From positions 1 to 7,249 of the forward strand of contig RZYK01000098.1 of the NCBI GenBank assembly GCA_009930355.1: a DNA stretch of 7,249 bases. Direction: 5' to 3'. This document shows, piece after piece, positions 6,358 to 7,249 of this stretch (position 1 is the first letter of the stretch; every line of letters begins with the position of its first letter). The notes under the pieces are model-generated. The model saw only the letters and a list, made by a program, of their open reading frames with translations. It searched no databases and had not been told where the DNA came from. The DNA is from Campylobacterota bacterium (lineage in GTDB: Bacteria; Campylobacterota; Campylobacteria; Campylobacterales; Sulfurospirillaceae). A program made the position numbers and the translations under genes.

Positions 6358-7146
6358 TCACTTTTGGTAGGTGTATTCGGTGTCGGGGAATTGACGTGTT
6401 TGCACCTCTTTGACATACGCATCCACAGCATCTTGCACAAGGGTTGCCCCGTCTAAATAGCGTTTGACAAATTTGGGTTTAAAGGCTTGAAAAAAGCCTA
6501 ACATATCACTCCAAACGAGCACTTGACCATCGGTGTATTTCCCCGCACCAATACCAATGGTGGGAATGGAAATCGCTTCGGAGATACGTTTTGCAGCCTC
6601 TTCGACAACGCCTTCAATGACCACACTAAAGGCACCCGCTTTTTCCACCGCTTTGGCATCTTCAATAAGCGCTAAAATATCTTCTTCACTGCGTCCTCTA
6701 ACTTTATACCCACCCTCACTACGTACGTATTGTGGCATGAGACCAATATGTGCCATAACGGCAATGGAGTTTTGCGTGAGAGCTTGAATGATGTGCGCAC
6801 GATTTACACCCCCTTCAATTTTCACTGCGTGGGCATTGGTTTGGCTGTAGACTAAAGAAGCATTGAAAAGGGCATTTTTTTCATCGGTATAGGTTCCAAA
6901 AGGCATGTCACACACAATGAAAGTCTCTTTAGCTCCTGCACAGACGGCTTTAGTATGATAGAGCATTACTTCCATACTCGCAGAAAGCGTGTCTGGTTTA
7001 GCATTAAAACTCATATTAAGGCTATCGCCAACTAAAATAATGTCGACTTTTTGATCAAATAAAGAAGCAAAAAGCGCATCATAAGCTGTAATGACGCTAA
7101 GGGGTGTTTTTCCCTTCTGTTGTTTAATGGATGTGATTGTTTTCAT
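6358..7146 (-). CDS. panB: 3-methyl-2-oxobutanoate hydroxymethyltransferase (ketopantoate hydroxymethyltransferase)
   Basis: First committed step of pantothenate (vitamin B5/CoA) synthesis: transfers a hydroxymethyl group from 5,10-methylene-tetrahydrofolate to 3-methyl-2-oxobutanoate (alpha-ketoisovalerate), giving ketopantoate. Cytosolic (beta/alpha)8 barrel, 262 aa (E. coli 264). Visible motifs are ITAYD (19-23), ILVGDSL (37-43, Mg ligand D41), VCDMPFG (78-84, D80), VKIEGG (108-113, K109 and E111), AHIGL (132-136), GGYKVRGR (145-152), VVIEGV with the likely catalytic base E178, and IPTIGIGAG (194-202). All expected metal and active-site residues are present. I chose the ATG at 7146 because the protein then begins like other PanB proteins. 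The frame stays open upstream to a GTG at 7209, but that stretch contains the probable panB -10 box and lacks family similarity. No Shine-Dalgarno precedes the chosen ATG. panC and panD are not in the window. Confidence 0.95.
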   Translation of the reverse strand: MKTITSIKQQKGKTPLSVITAYDALFASLFDQKVDIILVGDSLNMSFNAKPDTLSASMEVMLYHTKAVCAGAKETFIVCDMPFGTYTDEKNALFNASLVYSQTNAHAVKIEGGVNRAHIIQALTQNSIAVMAHIGLMPQYVRSEGGYKVRGRSEEDILALIEDAKAVEKAGAFSVVIEGVVEEAAKRISEAISIPTIGIGAGKYTDGQVLVWSDMLGFFQAFKPKFVKRYLDGATLVQDAVDAYVKEVQTRQFPDTEYTYQK

Positions 7147-7152
7147 GGCTTC

Positions 7153-7158
7153 ATTATA
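7153..7158 (-). promoter_or_regulatory. Probable panB promoter -10 box
   Basis: Perfect TATAAT on the - strand (within GGGTATAATG). A start about 7 bases downstream would fall on the A of the panB ATG at 7146, implying a leaderless mRNA. No -35 hexamer is obvious. The upstream DNA is A/T-rich, as is common for epsilonproteobacterial sigma-70 promoters. It would drive panB, ruvB and the AI-2E family gene. Confidence 0.6.
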
Positions 7159-7196
7159 CCCTATTTTAGGACAAGAAAATTTTAGATTAAACATGG

Positions 7197-7202
7197 TACA
7201 AT
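7197..7202 (+). promoter_or_regulatory. Probable -10 box of the divergent rightward gene
   Basis: TACAAT on the + strand, 23 bases before the ATG at 7226. The expected start near 7209 leaves a leader of about 17 bases that contains the Shine-Dalgarno, a normal arrangement. It lies back to back with the panB -10 box, 38 bases apart, so the two promoters share upstream DNA. No -35 is recognisable. Confidence 0.45.
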
Positions 7203-7225
7203 GAGCCACTTCGGAGGTATGTAAG

Positions 7226-7249
7226 ATGGGTATTCTGAAACAATTAGAA
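7226..7249 (+). CDS. Start of an unidentified gene (first 8 codons only)
   Basis: ATG at 7226 opens a frame reading MGILKQLE to the window edge. GGAGG at 7213-7217, eight bases upstream, is a strong Shine-Dalgarno, and a -10-like TACAAT lies at 7197-7202. Together these support a real gene transcribed divergently from panB. Eight residues are too few to identify the product. Confidence 0.6.

Noticed and set aside
6354..6440. In-frame 29-residue N-terminal extension of RuvB
   Set aside because: It lies almost wholly within the end of panB in another frame and has no similarity to RuvB. The ATG at 6353 gives the normal RuvB N-terminus.
6483..6499. Hairpin AGGCTT/AAGCCT with an adjacent T-run on the - strand
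   Set aside because: It lies within conserved PanB coding sequence (LGFFQAFKPK), the stem is only 6 bp, and no gene end is nearby, so it is probably a coincidence of codons.
6533..6787. Open frame of 84 codons on the + strand opposite panB
   Set aside because: It is antisense to conserved PanB motifs and carries no recognisable domain.
7147..7209. In-frame 21-residue extension of PanB from a GTG, or from an ATG at 7194
   Set aside because: It spans a perfect -10 box and the divergent promoter, has no ribosome binding site, and does not resemble PanB N-termini.
1..7249. Search for CRISPR arrays, insertion sequences, tRNA or rRNA genes, toxin-antitoxin or other defence modules
   Set aside because: Coding density is near complete with conserved core genes. 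No direct-repeat array, transposase, RNA gene or defence module was seen. The dynamin pair matches a known chromosomal pair, so I do not call it a new defence system.

Overview
The window looks like ordinary core chromosome of a Campylobacterota (epsilonproteobacterial) species, most plausibly a Sulfurospirillum- or Campylobacter-like organism. The grounds are the AT-rich coding sequence, a RuvB whose sequence closely follows the Campylobacter protein as I recall it, a tandem pair of dynamin-like GTPases resembling the Cj-DLP1/Cj-DLP2 pair of Campylobacter jejuni, and -10 boxes without a clear -35. The genus is inference. I see no mobile element, CRISPR array, rRNA or tRNA, and no broken gene.

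Layout. Positions 13-4232 on the + strand hold two large dynamin-family GTPases, DLP1-like (732 aa as seen, its 5' end possibly beyond the window edge) and DLP2-like (674 aa). They are joined by a 4-base ATGA overlap with a strong Shine-Dalgarno inside the upstream gene. Positions 4233-4290 form a short convergent gap with a strong stem-loop that probably terminates transcription from both sides. Positions 4291-7146 on the - strand hold a tightly packed unit transcribed right to left: panB (pantothenate synthesis), ruvB (Holliday-junction branch migration motor) and an AI-2E/PerM-family membrane protein. The panB-ruvB gap is 4 bases and ruvB overlaps the membrane-protein gene by 4 bases. Positions 7147-7225 are a compact divergent promoter region, followed by the first 8 codons of an unidentified + strand gene.

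How the genes work together. The two GTPases very likely form one hetero-oligomeric membrane-tethering or remodelling machine, as described for the C. jejuni pair. panB, ruvB and the transporter-like gene share a transcript but have no obvious common function.

The least explained signal is a perfect 12-bp palindrome, TTTACATGTAAA. It occurs three times, with a fourth 11-base copy, within about 4 kb. Two copies lie inside the GTPase genes, where they encode Leu-His-Val-Lys. The other two flank the terminator hairpin and pair with each other to lengthen it. The promoter layout also suggests that panB is transcribed as a leaderless mRNA.
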